Shown here: positions 49,746-62,653 of the stretch, in pieces
How positions within the stretch are numbered: the stretch's first letter is position 1
How the letters are laid out: every line of letters begins with the position of its first letter
Assembly: GCA_039707655.1 (NCBI GenBank)
Contig: CM077665.1
Coordinates: 447,887,531 to 447,951,530, forward strand
Source: Elymus sibiricus
Taxonomy: Eukaryota; Streptophyta; Magnoliopsida; Poales; Poaceae
Direction: 5' to 3'
Length of the DNA: 64,000 nt
Program-made: the position numbers and the translations under genes
The notes under the pieces: model-generated
Database searches by the model: none
What the model saw: only the letters and a program-made list of their open reading frames with translations
What the model was told of the DNA's origin: nothing

Positions 49746-51785
49746 TCAAAATAAATCATGAAATGCATGAAAAATAGCAAATGAAGTCAGAAAAGGGTTG
49801 AAAAGTGATAATGTGGCTTTGAATGGTGCATACTGAATGCAGAAAAAGTCTTGAGTTAAAATATGTTTAAAAATATGAAATCCCTTTGTAATAGACATGT
49901 TTTCGTCCGAAACCCTGATACTTCGAAGGAGATTGTCCAGTTTCTACACGAAGTACATCCAGTTTTTCCCGTAACCCTCTCAACTTTTTAGCACATGCTA
50001 TGTGGCTGAAATTATGATACCATGACAATTTTCAACCATTCCAGAGTTCATTTGCAGTGCTTTTCAATCTCAGGGTCATCTTAGCTCAAAATAAATCATG
50101 AAATGCATGAAAAATAGCAAATGAAGTCAGAAAAGGGTTGAAAAGTGATGATGTGGCTTTTAATGGTGCATATTGAATGCAGAAAAAGTCTTGAGTTAAA
50201 ATATGTTTAAAAATATGAAATCCCTTTGTAATAGACATGTTTTCGTCCGAAACCCTAATACTTCGAAGGAGATTGTCCAGTTTCTACACGAAGTACATCC
50301 AGTTTTTCCCGTAACCCTCTCAACTTTTTAGCACATGCTATGTGGGTGAAATTATGATACCATGCCAATTTTCAACCATTCCAGAGTTCATTTGCAGTGC
50401 TTTTCAATCTCAGGGTCATCTTAGCTCAAAATAAATCATGAAATGCATGAAAAATAGCAAATGAAGTCAGAAAAGGGTTGAAAAGTGATGATGTGGCTTT
50501 GAATGGTGCATATTGAATGCAGAAAAAGTCTTGAGTTAAAATATGTTTAAAAATATGAAATCCCTTTGTAATAGACATGTTTTCGTCCGAAACCCTAATA
50601 CTTCGAAGGAGATTGTCCAGTTTCTACAAGAAGTACATCCAGTTTTTCCCGTAACCCTCTCAACTTTTTAGCACATGCTATGTGGGTGAAATTATGATAC
50701 CATGCCAATTTTCAACCATTCCAGAGTTCATTTGCAGTGCTTTTCAATCTCAGGGTCATCTTAGCTCAAAATAAATCATGAAATGCATGAAAAATAGCAA
50801 ATGAAGTCAGAAAAGGGTTGAAAAGTGATAATGTGGCTTTGAATGGTGCATATTGAATGCAGAAAAAGTCTTGAGTTAAAATATGTTTAAAAATATGAAA
50901 TCCCTTTGTAATAGACATGTTTTCGTCCGAAACCCTGATACTTCGAAGGAGATTGTCCAGTTTCTACACGAAGTACATCCAGTTTTTCCCGTAACCCTCT
51001 CAACTTTTTAGCACATGCTATGTGGCTGAAATTATGATACCATGAAAATTTTCAACCATTCCAGAGTTCATTTGCAGTGCTTTTCAATCTCAGGGTCATC
51101 TTAGCTCAAAATAAATCATGAAATGCATGAAAAATAGCAAATGAAGTCAGAAAAGGGTTGAAAAGTGATGATGTGGCTTTTAATGGTGCATATTGAATGC
51201 AGAAAAAGTCTTGAGTTAAAATATGTTTAAAAATATGAAATCCCTTTGTAATAGACATGTTTTCGTCCGAAACCCTAATACTTCGAAGGAGATTGTCCAG
51301 TTTCTACACAAAGTACATCCAGTTTTTCCCGTAACCCTCTCAACTTTTTAGCACATGCTATGTGGGTGAAATTATGATACCATGCCAATTTTCAACCATT
51401 CCAGAGTTCATTTGCAGTGCTTTTCAATCTCAGGGTCATCTTAGCTCAAAATAAATCATGAAATGCATGAAAAATAGCAAATGAAGTCAGAAAAGGGTTG
51501 AAAAGTGATGATGTGGCTTTGAATGGTGCATATTGAATGCAGAAAAAGTCTTGAGTTAAAATATGTTTAAAAATATGAAATCCCTTTGTAATAGACATGT
51601 TTTCGTCCGAAACCCTAATACTTCGAAGGAGATTGTCCAGTTTGTACACGAAGTACATCCAGTTTTTCCCGTAACCCTCTCAACTTTTTAGCACATGCTA
51701 TGTGGGTGAAATTATGATACCATGCCAATTTTCAACCATTCCAGAGTTCATTTGCAGTGCTTTTCAATCTCAGGGTCATCTTAGC
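49746..51785. repeat. Domain F: T-U-V trimer, two copies
   Basis: Monomers at 49746, 50086, 50426, 50766, 51106 and 51446. The T marker GTGATAATGTGG occurs at 49746 and 50766, 1020 bp apart. This is the full-length (no deletion) counterpart of the domain D trimer. The second V (51446) has GTACACGAAGTACATCC, otherwise seen in domain D units at 40604 and 42631. Confidence 0.85.
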
Positions 51786-53143
51786 TCAAAATAAATCATG
51801 AAATGCATGAAAAATAGCAAATGAAGTCAGAAAAGGGTTGAAAAGTGATGATGTGGCTTTGAATGGTGCATATTGAATGCAGAAAAAGTCTTGAGTTAAA
51901 ATATGTTTAAAAATATGAAATCCCTTTGTAATAGACGAGTTTTCGTCCGAAACCCTGATACTTCGAAGGAGATTGTCCAGTTTGTACATGAAGTGCATCC
52001 AGTTTTCCCGTAACCCTCTCAACTTTTTAGCACATGCTATGTGGCTGAAATTATGATACCATGCCAATTTTCAACCATTTCAGAGTTCATTTGCATTGCT
52101 TTTCAATCTCAGGGTCTTCTTAGCTCAAAATAAATCATGAAATGCATGAAAAATAGCAAATGAAGTCAGAAAAGGGTTGAAAAGTGATGATGTGGCTTTG
52201 AATGGTGCATATTGAATGCAGAAAAAGTCTTGAGTTAAAATATGTTTAAAAATATGAAATTCCTTTGTAATAGACATGTTTTCGTCCGAAACCCTGATAC
52301 TTCGAAGGAGATTGTCCAGTTTCTACACGAAGTACATCCAGTTTTTCCCGTAACCCTCTCAACTTTTTAGCACGTGCTATGTGGGTGAAATTATGACACC
52401 ATGCCAATTTTAAACCATTCCAGAGTTCATTTGCAGTGCTTTTCAATCTCAGGGTCATCTTAGCTCAAAATAAATCATGAAATGCATGAAAAATAGCAAA
52501 TGAAGTCAGAAAAGGGTTGAAAAGTGATGATGTGGCTTTTAATGGTGCATATTGAATGCAGAAAAAGTCTTGAGTTAAAATATGTTTAAAAATATGAAAT
52601 CCCTTTGTAATAGATGAGTTTTCGTCCGAAACCCTGATACTTCGAAGGAGATTGTCCAGTTTGTACACGAAGTGCATCCAGTTTTTCCCGTAACCCTCTC
52701 AACTTTTTAGCACATGCTATGTGGGTGAAATTATGATACCATGCCAATTTTCAACGATTTCAGAGTTCATTTGCAGTGCTTTTCAATCTCAGGGTCATCT
52801 TAGCTCAAAATAAATCATGAAATGCATGAAAAATAGCAAATGAAGTCAGAAAAGGGTTGAAAAGTGATGATGTGGCTTTTAATGGTGCATATTGAATGCA
52901 GAAAAAGTCTTGAGTTAAAATATGTTTAAAATATGAAATCCCTTTGTAATAGACGAGTTTTCGTCCGAAATCCTGATACTTCGAAGGAGATTGTCCAGTT
53001 TGTACACGAAGTGCATCCAGTTTTTCCCGTAACTTTCTCAACTTTTTAGCACATGCTATGTGGGTGAAATTATGATACCATGCCAATTTTCAACCATTCC
53101 AGAGTTCATTTGCAGTGCTTTTCAATCTCAGGGTCATCTTAGC
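51786..53143. repeat. Domain F HOR copy, 4-mer form (P-Q-R-S)
   Basis: Monomers at 51786, 52125, 52465 and 52805, total 1358 bp, followed directly by P at 53144. The T-U-V part is missing. Q at 52125 and the next Q at 53483 share ATTTTAAACCATTCC near their ends, so these two copies are close relatives. Confidence 0.88.
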
Positions 53144-55521
53144 TCAAAATAAATCATGAAATGCATGAAAAATAGCAAATGAAGTCAGAAAAGGGTTGAA
53201 AAGTGATGATGTGGCTTTGAATGGTGCATATTGAATGCAGAAAAAGTCTTGAGTTAAAATATGTTTAAAAATATGAAATCCCTTTGTAATAGACGAGTTT
53301 TCGTCCGAAACCCTGATACTTCGAAGGAGATTGTCCAGTTTGTACATGAAGTGCATCCAGTTTTCCCGTAACCCTCTCAACTTTTTAGCACATGCTATGT
53401 GGCTGAAATTATGATACCATGCCAATTTTCAACCATTTCAGAGTTCATTTGCATTGCTTTTCAATCTCAGGGTCTTCTTAGCTCAAAATAAATCATGAAA
53501 TGCATGAAAAATAGCAAATGAAGTCAGAAAAGGGTTGAAAAGTGATGATGTGGCTTTGAATGGTGCATATTGAATGCAGAAAAAGTCTTGAGTTAAAATA
53601 TGTTTAAAAATATGAAATTCCTTTGTAATAGACATGTTTTCGTCCGAAACCCTGATACTTCGAAGGAGATTGTCCAGTTTCTACACGAAGTACATCCAGT
53701 TTTTCCCGTAACCCTCTCAACTTTTTAGCACGTGCTATGTGGGTGAAATTATGACACCATGCCAATTTTAAACCATTCCAGAGTTCATTTGCAGTGCTTT
53801 TCAATCTCAGGGTCATCTTAGCTCAAAATAAATCATGAAATGCATGAAAAATAGCAAATGAAGTCAGAAAAGGGTTGAAAAGTGATGATGTGGCTTTTAA
53901 TGGTGCATATTGAATGCAGAAAAAGTCTTGAGTTAAAATATGTTTAAAAATATGAAATCCCTTTGTAATAGATGAGTTTTCGTCCGAAACCCTGATACTT
54001 CGAAGGAGATTGTCCAGTTTGTACACGAAGTGCATCCAGTTTTTCCCGTAACCCTCTCAACTTTTTAGCACATGCTATGTGGGTGAAATTATGATACCAT
54101 GCCAATTTTCAACGATTTCAGAGTTCATTTGCAGTGCTTTTCAATCTCAGGGTCATCTTAGCTCAAAATAAATCATGAAATGCATGAAAAATAGCAAATG
54201 AAGTCAGAAAAGGGTTGAAAAGTGATGATGTGGCTTTTAATGGTGCATATTGAATGCAGAAAAAGTCTTGAGTTAAAATATGTTTAAAATATGAAATCCC
54301 TTTGTAATAGACGAGTTTTCGTCCGAAATCCTGATACTTCGAAGGAGATTGTCCAGTTTGTACACGAAGTGCATCCAGTTTTTCCCGTAACTTTCTCAAC
54401 TTTTTAGCACATGCTATGTGGGTGAAATTATGATACCATGCCAATTTTCAACCATTTCAGAGTTCATTTGCAGTGCTTTTCAATTTCAGGGTGATCTTAG
54501 CTCAAAATAAATCATGAAATGCATGAAAAATAGCAAATGAAGTCAGAAAAGGGTTGAAAAGTGATAATGTGGCTTTGAATGGTGCATATTGAATGCAGAA
54601 AAAGTCTTGAGTTAAAATATGTTTAAAAATATGAAATCCCTTTGTAATAGACATGTTTTCGTCCGAAACCCTGATACTTCGAAGGAGATTGTCCAGTTTC
54701 TACACGAAGTACATCCAGTTTTTCCCGTAACCCTCTCAACTTTTTAGCACATGCTATGTGGCTGAAATTATGATACCATGACAATTTTCAACCATTCCAG
54801 AGTTCATTTGCAGTGCTTTTCAATCTCAGGGTCATCTTAGCTCAAAATAAATCATGAAATGCATGAAAAATAGCAAATGAAGTCAGAAAAGGGTTGAAAA
54901 GTGATGATGTGGATTTTAATGGTGCATATTGAATGCAGAAAAAGTCTTGAGTTAAAATATGTTTAAAAATATGAAATCCCTTTGTAATAGACATGTTTTC
55001 GTCCGAAACCCTAATACTTCGAAGGAGATTGTCCAGTTTCTACACGAAGTACATCCAGTTTTTCCCGTAACCCTCTCAACTTTTTAGCACATGCTATGTG
55101 GGTGAAATTATGATACCATGAAAATTTTCAACCATTCCAGAGTTCATTTGCAGTGCTTTTCAATCTCAGGGTCATCTTAGCTCAAAATAAATCATGAAAT
55201 GCATGAAAAATAGCAAATGAAGTCAGAAAAGGGTTGAAAAGTGATGATGTGGCTTTGAATGGTGCATATTGAATGCAGAAAAAGTCTTGAGTTAAAATAT
55301 GTTTAAAAATATGAAATCCCTTTGTAATAGACATGTTTTCGTCCGAAACCATAATACTTCGAAGGAGATTGTCCAGTTTCTACACGAAGTACATCCAGTT
55401 TTTCCCGTAACCCTCTCAACTTTTTAGCACATGCTATGTGGGTGAAATTATGATACCATGCCAATTTTCAACCATTCCAGAGTTCATTTGCAGTGCTTTT
55501 CAATCTCAGGGTCATCTTAGC
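53144..55521. repeat. Domain F HOR copy, full 7-mer
   Basis: Monomers at 53144 (P), 53483 (Q), 53823 (R), 54163 (S), 54502 (T), 54842 (U) and 55182 (V), total 2378 bp. T is preceded by TTCAGGGTGATC, shared with T at 57219. Confidence 0.9.
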
Positions 55522-58237
55522 TCAAAATAAATCATGAAATGCATGAAAAATAGCAAATGAAGTCAGAAAAGGGTTGAAAAGTGATGATGTGGCTTTGAAT
55601 GGTGCATATTGAATGCAGAAAAAGTCTTGAGTTAAAATATGTTTAAAAATATGAAATCCCTTTGTAATAGACGAGTTTTCGTCCGAAACCCAGATACTTC
55701 GAAGGAGATTGTCCAGTTTGTACATGAAGTGCATCCAGTTTTCCCGTAACCCTCTCAACTTTTTAGCACATGCTATGTGGCTGAAATTATGATACCATGC
55801 CAATTTTCAACCATTTCAGAGTTCATTTGCATTGCTTTTCAATCTCAGGGTCTTCTTAGCTCAAAATAAATCATGAAATGCATGAAAAATAGCAAGTGAA
55901 GTCAGAAAAGGGTTGAAAAGTGATGATGTGGCTTTGAATAGTGCATATTGAATGCAGAAAAAGTCTTGAGTTAAAATATGTTTAAAAATATGAAATTCCT
56001 TTGTAATAGACATGTTTTCGTCCGAAACCCTGATACTTCGAAGGAGATTGTCCAGTTTCTACACGAAGTACATCCAGTTTTTCCCGTAACCCTCTCAACT
56101 TTTTAGCACGTGCTATGTGGGTGAAATTATGACACCATGCCAATTTTCAACCATTCCAGAGTTCATTTGCAGTGCTTTTCAATCTCAGGGTCATCTTTGC
56201 TCAAAATAAATCATGAAATGCATGAAAAATAGCAAATGAAGTCAGAAAAGGGTTGAAAAGTGATGATGTGGCTTTTAATGGTGCATATTGAATGCAGAAA
56301 AAGTCTTGAGTTAAAATATGTTTAAAAATATGAAATCCCTTTGTAATAGACGAGTTTTCGTCCGAAACCGTGATACTTCGAAGGAGATTGTCCAGTTTGT
56401 ACACGAAGTGCATCTAGTTTTTCCCGTAACCCTCTCAACTTTTTAGCACATGCTATGTGGGTGAAATTATGATACCATGCCAATTTTCAACGATTTCAGA
56501 GTTCATTTGCAGTGCTTTTCAATCTCAGGGTCATCTTAGCTCAAAATAAATCATGAAATGCATGAAAAATAGCAAATGAAGTCAGAAAAGGGTTGAAAAG
56601 TGATGATGTGGCTTTTAATGGTGCATATTGAATGCAGAAAAAGTCTTGAGTTAAAATATGTTTAAAATATGAAATCCCTTTGTAATAGACGAGTTTTCGT
56701 CCGAAACCCTGATACTTCGAAGGAGATTGTCCAGTTTGTACACGAAGTGCATCCAGTTTTTCCCGTAACTTTCTCAACTTTTTAGCACATGCTATGTGGG
56801 TGAAATTATGATACCATGCCAATTTTCAACCATTTCAGAGTTCATTTGCAGTGCTTTTCAATCTCAGGGTCTTCTTAGCTCAAAATAAATCATGAAATGC
56901 ATGAAAAATAGCAAATGAAGTCAGAAAAGGGTTGAAAAGTGATGATGTGGCTTTTAATGGTGCATATTGAATGCAGAAAAAGTCTTGAGTTAAAATATGT
57001 TTAAAATATGAAATCCCTTTGTAATAGACGAGTTTTCGTCCGAAACCCTGATACTTCGAAGGAGATTGTCCAGTTTGTACACGAAGTGCATCCAGTTTTT
57101 CCCGTAACTTTCTCAAATTTTTAGCACATGCTATGTGGGTGAAATTGTGATACCATGCCAATTTTCAACCATTTCAGAGTTCATTTGCAGTGCTTTTCAA
57201 TTTCAGGGTGATCTTAGCTCAAAATAAATCATGAAATGCATGAAAAATAGCAAATGAAGTCAGAAAAGGGTTGAAAAGTGATAATGTGGCTTTGAATGGT
57301 GCATATTGAATGCAGAAAAAGTCTTGAGTTAAAATATGTTTAAAAATATGAAATCCCTTTGTAATAGACATGTTTTCGTCCGAAACCCTGATACTTCGAA
57401 GGAGATTGTCCAGTTTCTACACGAAGTACATCCAGTTTTTCCCGTAACCCTCTCAACTTTTTAGCACATGCTATGTGGCTGAAATTATGATACCATGACA
57501 ATTTTCAACCATTCCAGAGTTCATTTGCAGTGCTTTTCAATCTCAGGGTCATCTTAGCTCAAAATAAATCATGAAATGCATGAAAAATAGCAAATGAAGT
57601 CAGAAAAGGGTTGAAAAGTGATGATGTGGATTTTAATGGTGCATATTGAATGCAGAAAAAGTCTTGAGTTAAAATATGTTTAAAAATATGAAATCCCTTT
57701 GTAATAGACATGTTTTCGTCCGAAACCATAATACTTCGAAGGAGATTGTCCAGTTTCTACACGAAGTACATCCAGTTTTTCCCGTAACCCTCTCAACTTT
57801 TTAGCACATGCTATGTGGGTGAAATTATGATACCATGAAAATTTTCAACCATTCCAGAGTTCATTTGCAGTGCTTTTCAATCTCAGGGTCATCTTAGCTC
57901 AAAATAAATCATGAAATGCATGAAAAATAGCAAATGAAGTCAGAAAAGGGTTGAAAAGTGATGATGTGGCTTTGAATGGTGCATATTGAATGCAGAAAAA
58001 GTCTTGAGTTAAAATATGTTTAAAAATATGAAATCCCTTTGTAATAGACATGTTTTCGTCCGAAACCATAATACTTCGAAGGAGATTGTCCAGTTTCTAC
58101 ACGAAGTACATCCAGTTTTTCCCGTAACCCCTCAACTTTTTAGCACATGCTATGTGGGTGAAATTATGATACCATGCCAATTTTCAACCATTCCAGAGTT
58201 CATTTGCAGTGCTTTTCAATCTCAGGGTCATCTTAGC
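55522..58237. repeat. Domain F HOR copy, 8-mer form with doubled S
   Basis: Monomers at 55522 (P), 55861 (Q), 56201 (R), 56541 (S), 56880 (S again), 57219 (T), 57559 (U) and 57899 (V), total 2716 bp. The first S ends with GGGTCTTCTTAGC, normally the end of a P unit, so the extra S was probably introduced by exchange near that monomer boundary. Confidence 0.88.
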
Positions 58238-60275
58238 TCAAAATAAATCATGAAATGCATGAAAAATAGCAAATGAAGTCAGAAAAGGGTTGAAAAGTGA
58301 TGATGTGGCTTTGAATGGTGCATATTGAATGCAGAAAAAGTCTTGAGTTAAAATATGTTTAAAAATATGAAATCCCTTTGTAATAGACGAGTTTTCGTCC
58401 GAAACCCAGATACTTCGAAGGAGATTGTCCAGTTTGTACATGAAGTGCATCCAGTTTTCCCGTAACCCTCTCAACTTTTTAGCACATGCTATGTGGCTGA
58501 AATTATGATACCATGCCAATTTTCAACCATTTCAGAGTTCATTTGCATTGCTTTTCAATCTCAGGGTCTTCTTAGCTCAAAATAAATCATGAAATCCATG
58601 AAAAATAGCAAGTGAAGTCAGAAAAGGGTTGAAAAGTGATGATGTGGCTTTGAATGGTGCATATTGAATGCAGAAAAAGTCTTGAGTTAAAATATGTTTA
58701 AAAATATGAAATTCCTTTGTAATAGACATGTTTTCGTCCGAAACCCTGATACTTCGAAGGAGATTGTCCAGTTTCTACACGAAGTACATCCAGTTTTTCC
58801 CGTAACCCTCTCAACTTTTTAGCACGTGCTATGTGGGTGAAATTATGACACCATGCCAATTTTCAACCATTCCAGAGTTCATTTGCAGTGCTTTTCAATC
58901 TCAGGGTCATCTTAGCTCAAAATAAATCATGAAATGCATGAAAAATAGCAAATGAAGTCAGAAAAGGGTTGAAAAGTGATGATGTGGCTTTTAATGGTGC
59001 ATATTGAATGCAGAAAAAGTCTTGAGTTAAAATATGTTTAAAAATATGAAATCCCTTTGTAATAGACGAGTTTTCGTCCGAAACCCTGATACTTCGAAGG
59101 AGATTGTCCAGTTTGTACACGAAGTGCATCCAGTTTTTCCCGTAACCCTCTCAACTTTTTAGCACATGCTATGTGGGTGAAATTATGATACCATGCCAAT
59201 TTTTAACGATTTCAGAGTTCATTTGCAGTGCTTTTCAATCTCAGGGTCATCTTAGCTCAAAATAAATCATGAAATGCATGAAAAATAGCAAATGAAGTCA
59301 GAAAAGGGTTGAAAAGTGATGATGTGGCTTTTAATGGTGCATATTGAATGCCGAAAAAGTCTTGAGTTAAAATATGTTTAAAATATGAAATCCCTTTGTA
59401 ATAGACGAGTTTTCGTCCGAAACCCTGATACTTCGAAGGAGATTGTCCAGTTTGTACACGAAGTGCATCCAGTTTTTCCCGTAACTTTCTCAACTTTTTA
59501 GCACATGCTATGTGGGTGAAATTATGATACCATGCCAATTTTCAACCATTTCAGAGTTCATTTGCAGTGCTTTTCAATTTCAGGGTCATCTTAGCTCAAA
59601 ATAAATCATGAAATGCATGAAAAATAGCAAATGAAGTCAGAAAAGGGTTGAAAAGTGATAATGTGGCTTTGAATGGTGCATATTGAATGCAGAAAAAGTC
59701 TTGAGTTAAAATATGTTTAAAAATATGAAATCCCTTTGTAATAGACATGTTTTCGTCCGAAACCCTGATACTTCGAAGGAGATTGTCTAGTTTCTACACG
59801 AAGTACATCCAGTTTTTCCCGTAACCCTCTCAACTTTTTAGCACATGCTATGTGGCTGAAATTATGATACCATGACAATTTTCAACCATTCCAGAGTTCA
59901 TTTGCAGTGCTTTTCAATCTCAGGGTCATCTTAGCTCAAAATAAATCATGAAATGCATGAAAAATAGCAAATGAAGTCAGAAAAGGGTTGAAAAGTGATG
60001 ATGTGGCTTTGAATGGTGCATATTGAATGCAGAAAAAGTCTTGAGTTAAAATATGTTTAAAAATATGAAATCCCTTTGTAATAGACATGTTTTCGTCCGA
60101 AACCATAATACTTCGAAGGAGATTGTCCAGTTTCTACACGAAGTACATCCAGTTTTTCCCGTAACCCTCTCAACTTTTTAGCACATGCTATGTGGGTGAA
60201 ATTATGATACCATGCCAATTTTCAACCATTCCAGAGTTCATTTGCAGTGCTTTTCAATCTCAGGGTCATCTTAGC
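58238..60275. repeat. Domain F HOR copy, 6-mer form lacking U
   Basis: Monomers at 58238 (P), 58577 (Q), 58917 (R), 59257 (S), 59596 (T) and 59936 (V), total 2038 bp. The unit at 59936 directly follows the T-type ending CCATGACAATTTTC but has the V-type CTTTGAATGG and AAACCATAATAC, so U has been lost or merged. Q at 58577 and Q at 60615 share the private change GAAATCCATGAAAAATAG. Confidence 0.88.
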
Positions 60276-62653
60276 TCAAAATAAATCATGAAATGCATGA
60301 AAAATAGCAAATGAAGTCAGAAAAGGGTTGAAAAGTGATGATGTGGCTTTGAATGGTGCATATTGAATGCAGAAAAAGTCTTGAGTTAAAATATGTTTAA
60401 AAATATGAAATCCCTTTGTAATAGACGAGTTTTCGTCCGAAACCCAGATACTTCGAAGGAGATTGTCCAGTTTGTACATGAAGTGCATCCAGTTTTCCCG
60501 TAACCCTCTCAACTTTTTAGCACATGCTATGTGGCTGAAATTATGATACCATGCCAATTTTCAACCATTTCAGAGTTCATTTGCATTGCTTTTCAATCTC
60601 AGGGTCTTCTTAGCTCAAAATAAATCATGAAATCCATGAAAAATAGCAAGTGAAGTCAGAAAAGGGTTGAAAAGTGATGATGTGGCTTTGAATGGTGCAT
60701 ATTGAATGCAGAAAAAGTCTTGAGTTAAAATATGTTTAAAAATATGAAATTCCTTTGTAATAGACATGTTTTCGTCCGAAACCCTGATACTTCGAAGGAG
60801 ATTGTCCAGTTTCTACACGAAGTACATCCAGTTTTTCCCGTAACCCTCTCAACTTTTTAGCACGTGCTATGTGGGTGAAATTATGACACCATGCCAATTT
60901 TCAACCATTCCAGAGTTCATTTGCAGTGCTTTTCAATCTCAGGGTCATCTTAGCTCAAAATAAATCATGAAATGCATGAAAAATAGCAAATGAAGTCAGA
61001 AAAGGGTTGAAAAGTGATGATGTGGCTTTTAATGGTGCATATTGAATGCAGAAAAAGTCTTGAGTTAAAATATGTTTAAAAATATGAAATCCCTTTGTAA
61101 TAGACGAGTTTTCGTCCGAAACCCTGATACTTCGAAGGAGATTGTCCAGTTTGTACACGAAGTGCATCCAGTTTTTCCCGTAACCCTCTCAACTTTTTAG
61201 CACATGCTGTGTGGGTGAAATTATGATACCATGCCAATTTTCAACGATTTCAGAGTTCATTTGCAGTGCTTTTCAATCTCAGGGTCATCTTAGCTCAAAA
61301 TAAATCATGAAATGCATGAAACATAGCAAATGAAGTCAGAAAAGGGTTGACAAGTGATGATGTGGCTTTTAATGGTGCATATTGAATGCAGAAAAAGTCT
61401 TGAGTTAAAATATGTTTAAAATATGAAATCCCTTTGTAATAGGCGAGTTTTCGTCCGAAACCCTGATACTTCGAAGGAGATTGTCCAGTTTGTACACGAA
61501 GTGCATCCAGTTTTTCCCGTAACTTTCTCAACTTTTTAGCACATGCTATGTGGGTGAAATTATGATACCATGCCAATTTTCAACCATTTCAGAGTTCATT
61601 TGCAGTGCTTTTCAATTTCAGGGTCATCTTAGCTCAAAATAAATCATGAAATGCATGAAAAATAGCAAATGAAGTCAGAAAAGGGTTGAAAAGTGATAAT
61701 GTGGCTTTGAATGGTGCATATTGAATGCAGAAAAAGTCTTGAGTTAAAATAAGTTTAAAAATATGAAATCCCTTTGTAATAGACATGTTTTCGTCCGAAA
61801 CCCTGATACTTCGAAGGAGATTGTCCAGTTTCTACACGAAGTACATCCAGTTTTTCCCGTAACCCTCTCAACTTTTTAGCACATGCTATGTGGCTGAAAT
61901 TATGATACCATGACAATTTTCAACCATTCCAGAGTTAATTTGCAGTGCTTTTCAATCTCAGGGTCATCTTAGCTCAAAATAAATCATGAAATGCATGAAA
62001 AATAGCAAATGAAGTCAGAAAAGGGTTGAAAAGTGATGATGTGGCTTTTAATGGTGCATATTGAATGCAGAAAAAGTCTTGAGTTAAAATATGTTTAAAA
62101 ATATGAAATCCCTTTGTAATAGACATGTTTTCGTCCGAAACCCTAATACTTCGAAGGAGATTGTCCAATTTCTACACGAAGTACATCCAGTTTTTCCCGT
62201 AACCCTCTCAACTTTTTAGCACATGCTATGTGGGTGAAATTATGATACCATGCCAATTTTCAACCATTCCAGAGTTCATTTGCAGTGCTTTTGAATCTCA
62301 GGGTCATCTTAGCTCAAAATAAATCATGAAATGCATGAAAAATAGCAAATGAAGTCAGAAAAGGGTTGAAAAGTGATGATGTGGCTTTGAATGGTGCATA
62401 TTGAATGCAGAAAAAGTCTTGAGTTAAAATATGTTTAAAAATATGAAATCCCTTTGTTATAGACATGTTTTCGTCCGAAACCCTAATACTTCGAAGGAGA
62501 TTGTCCAGTTTCTACACGAAGTACATCCAGTTTTTCCTGTAACCCTCTCAACTTTTTAGCACATGCTATGTGGGTGAAATTATGATACCATGCCAATTTT
62601 CAACCATTCCAGAGTTCATTTGCAGTGCTTTTCAATCTCAGGGTCATCTTAGC
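60276..62653. repeat. Domain F HOR copy, full 7-mer
   Basis: Monomers at 60276 (P), 60615 (Q), 60955 (R), 61295 (S), 61634 (T), 61974 (U) and 62314 (V), total 2378 bp, the same length as the copy at 53144. Private changes include CAAGTGATG near 61350, ATAGGCGAG near 61440 and GTCCAATTTC near 62164. Confidence 0.9.

Noticed and set aside
58016..58246. Forward-strand frame of 76 codons
   Set aside because: Created by a 1-bp loss in GTAACCCCTCAAC of the unit at 57899. It has no other sign of coding function.
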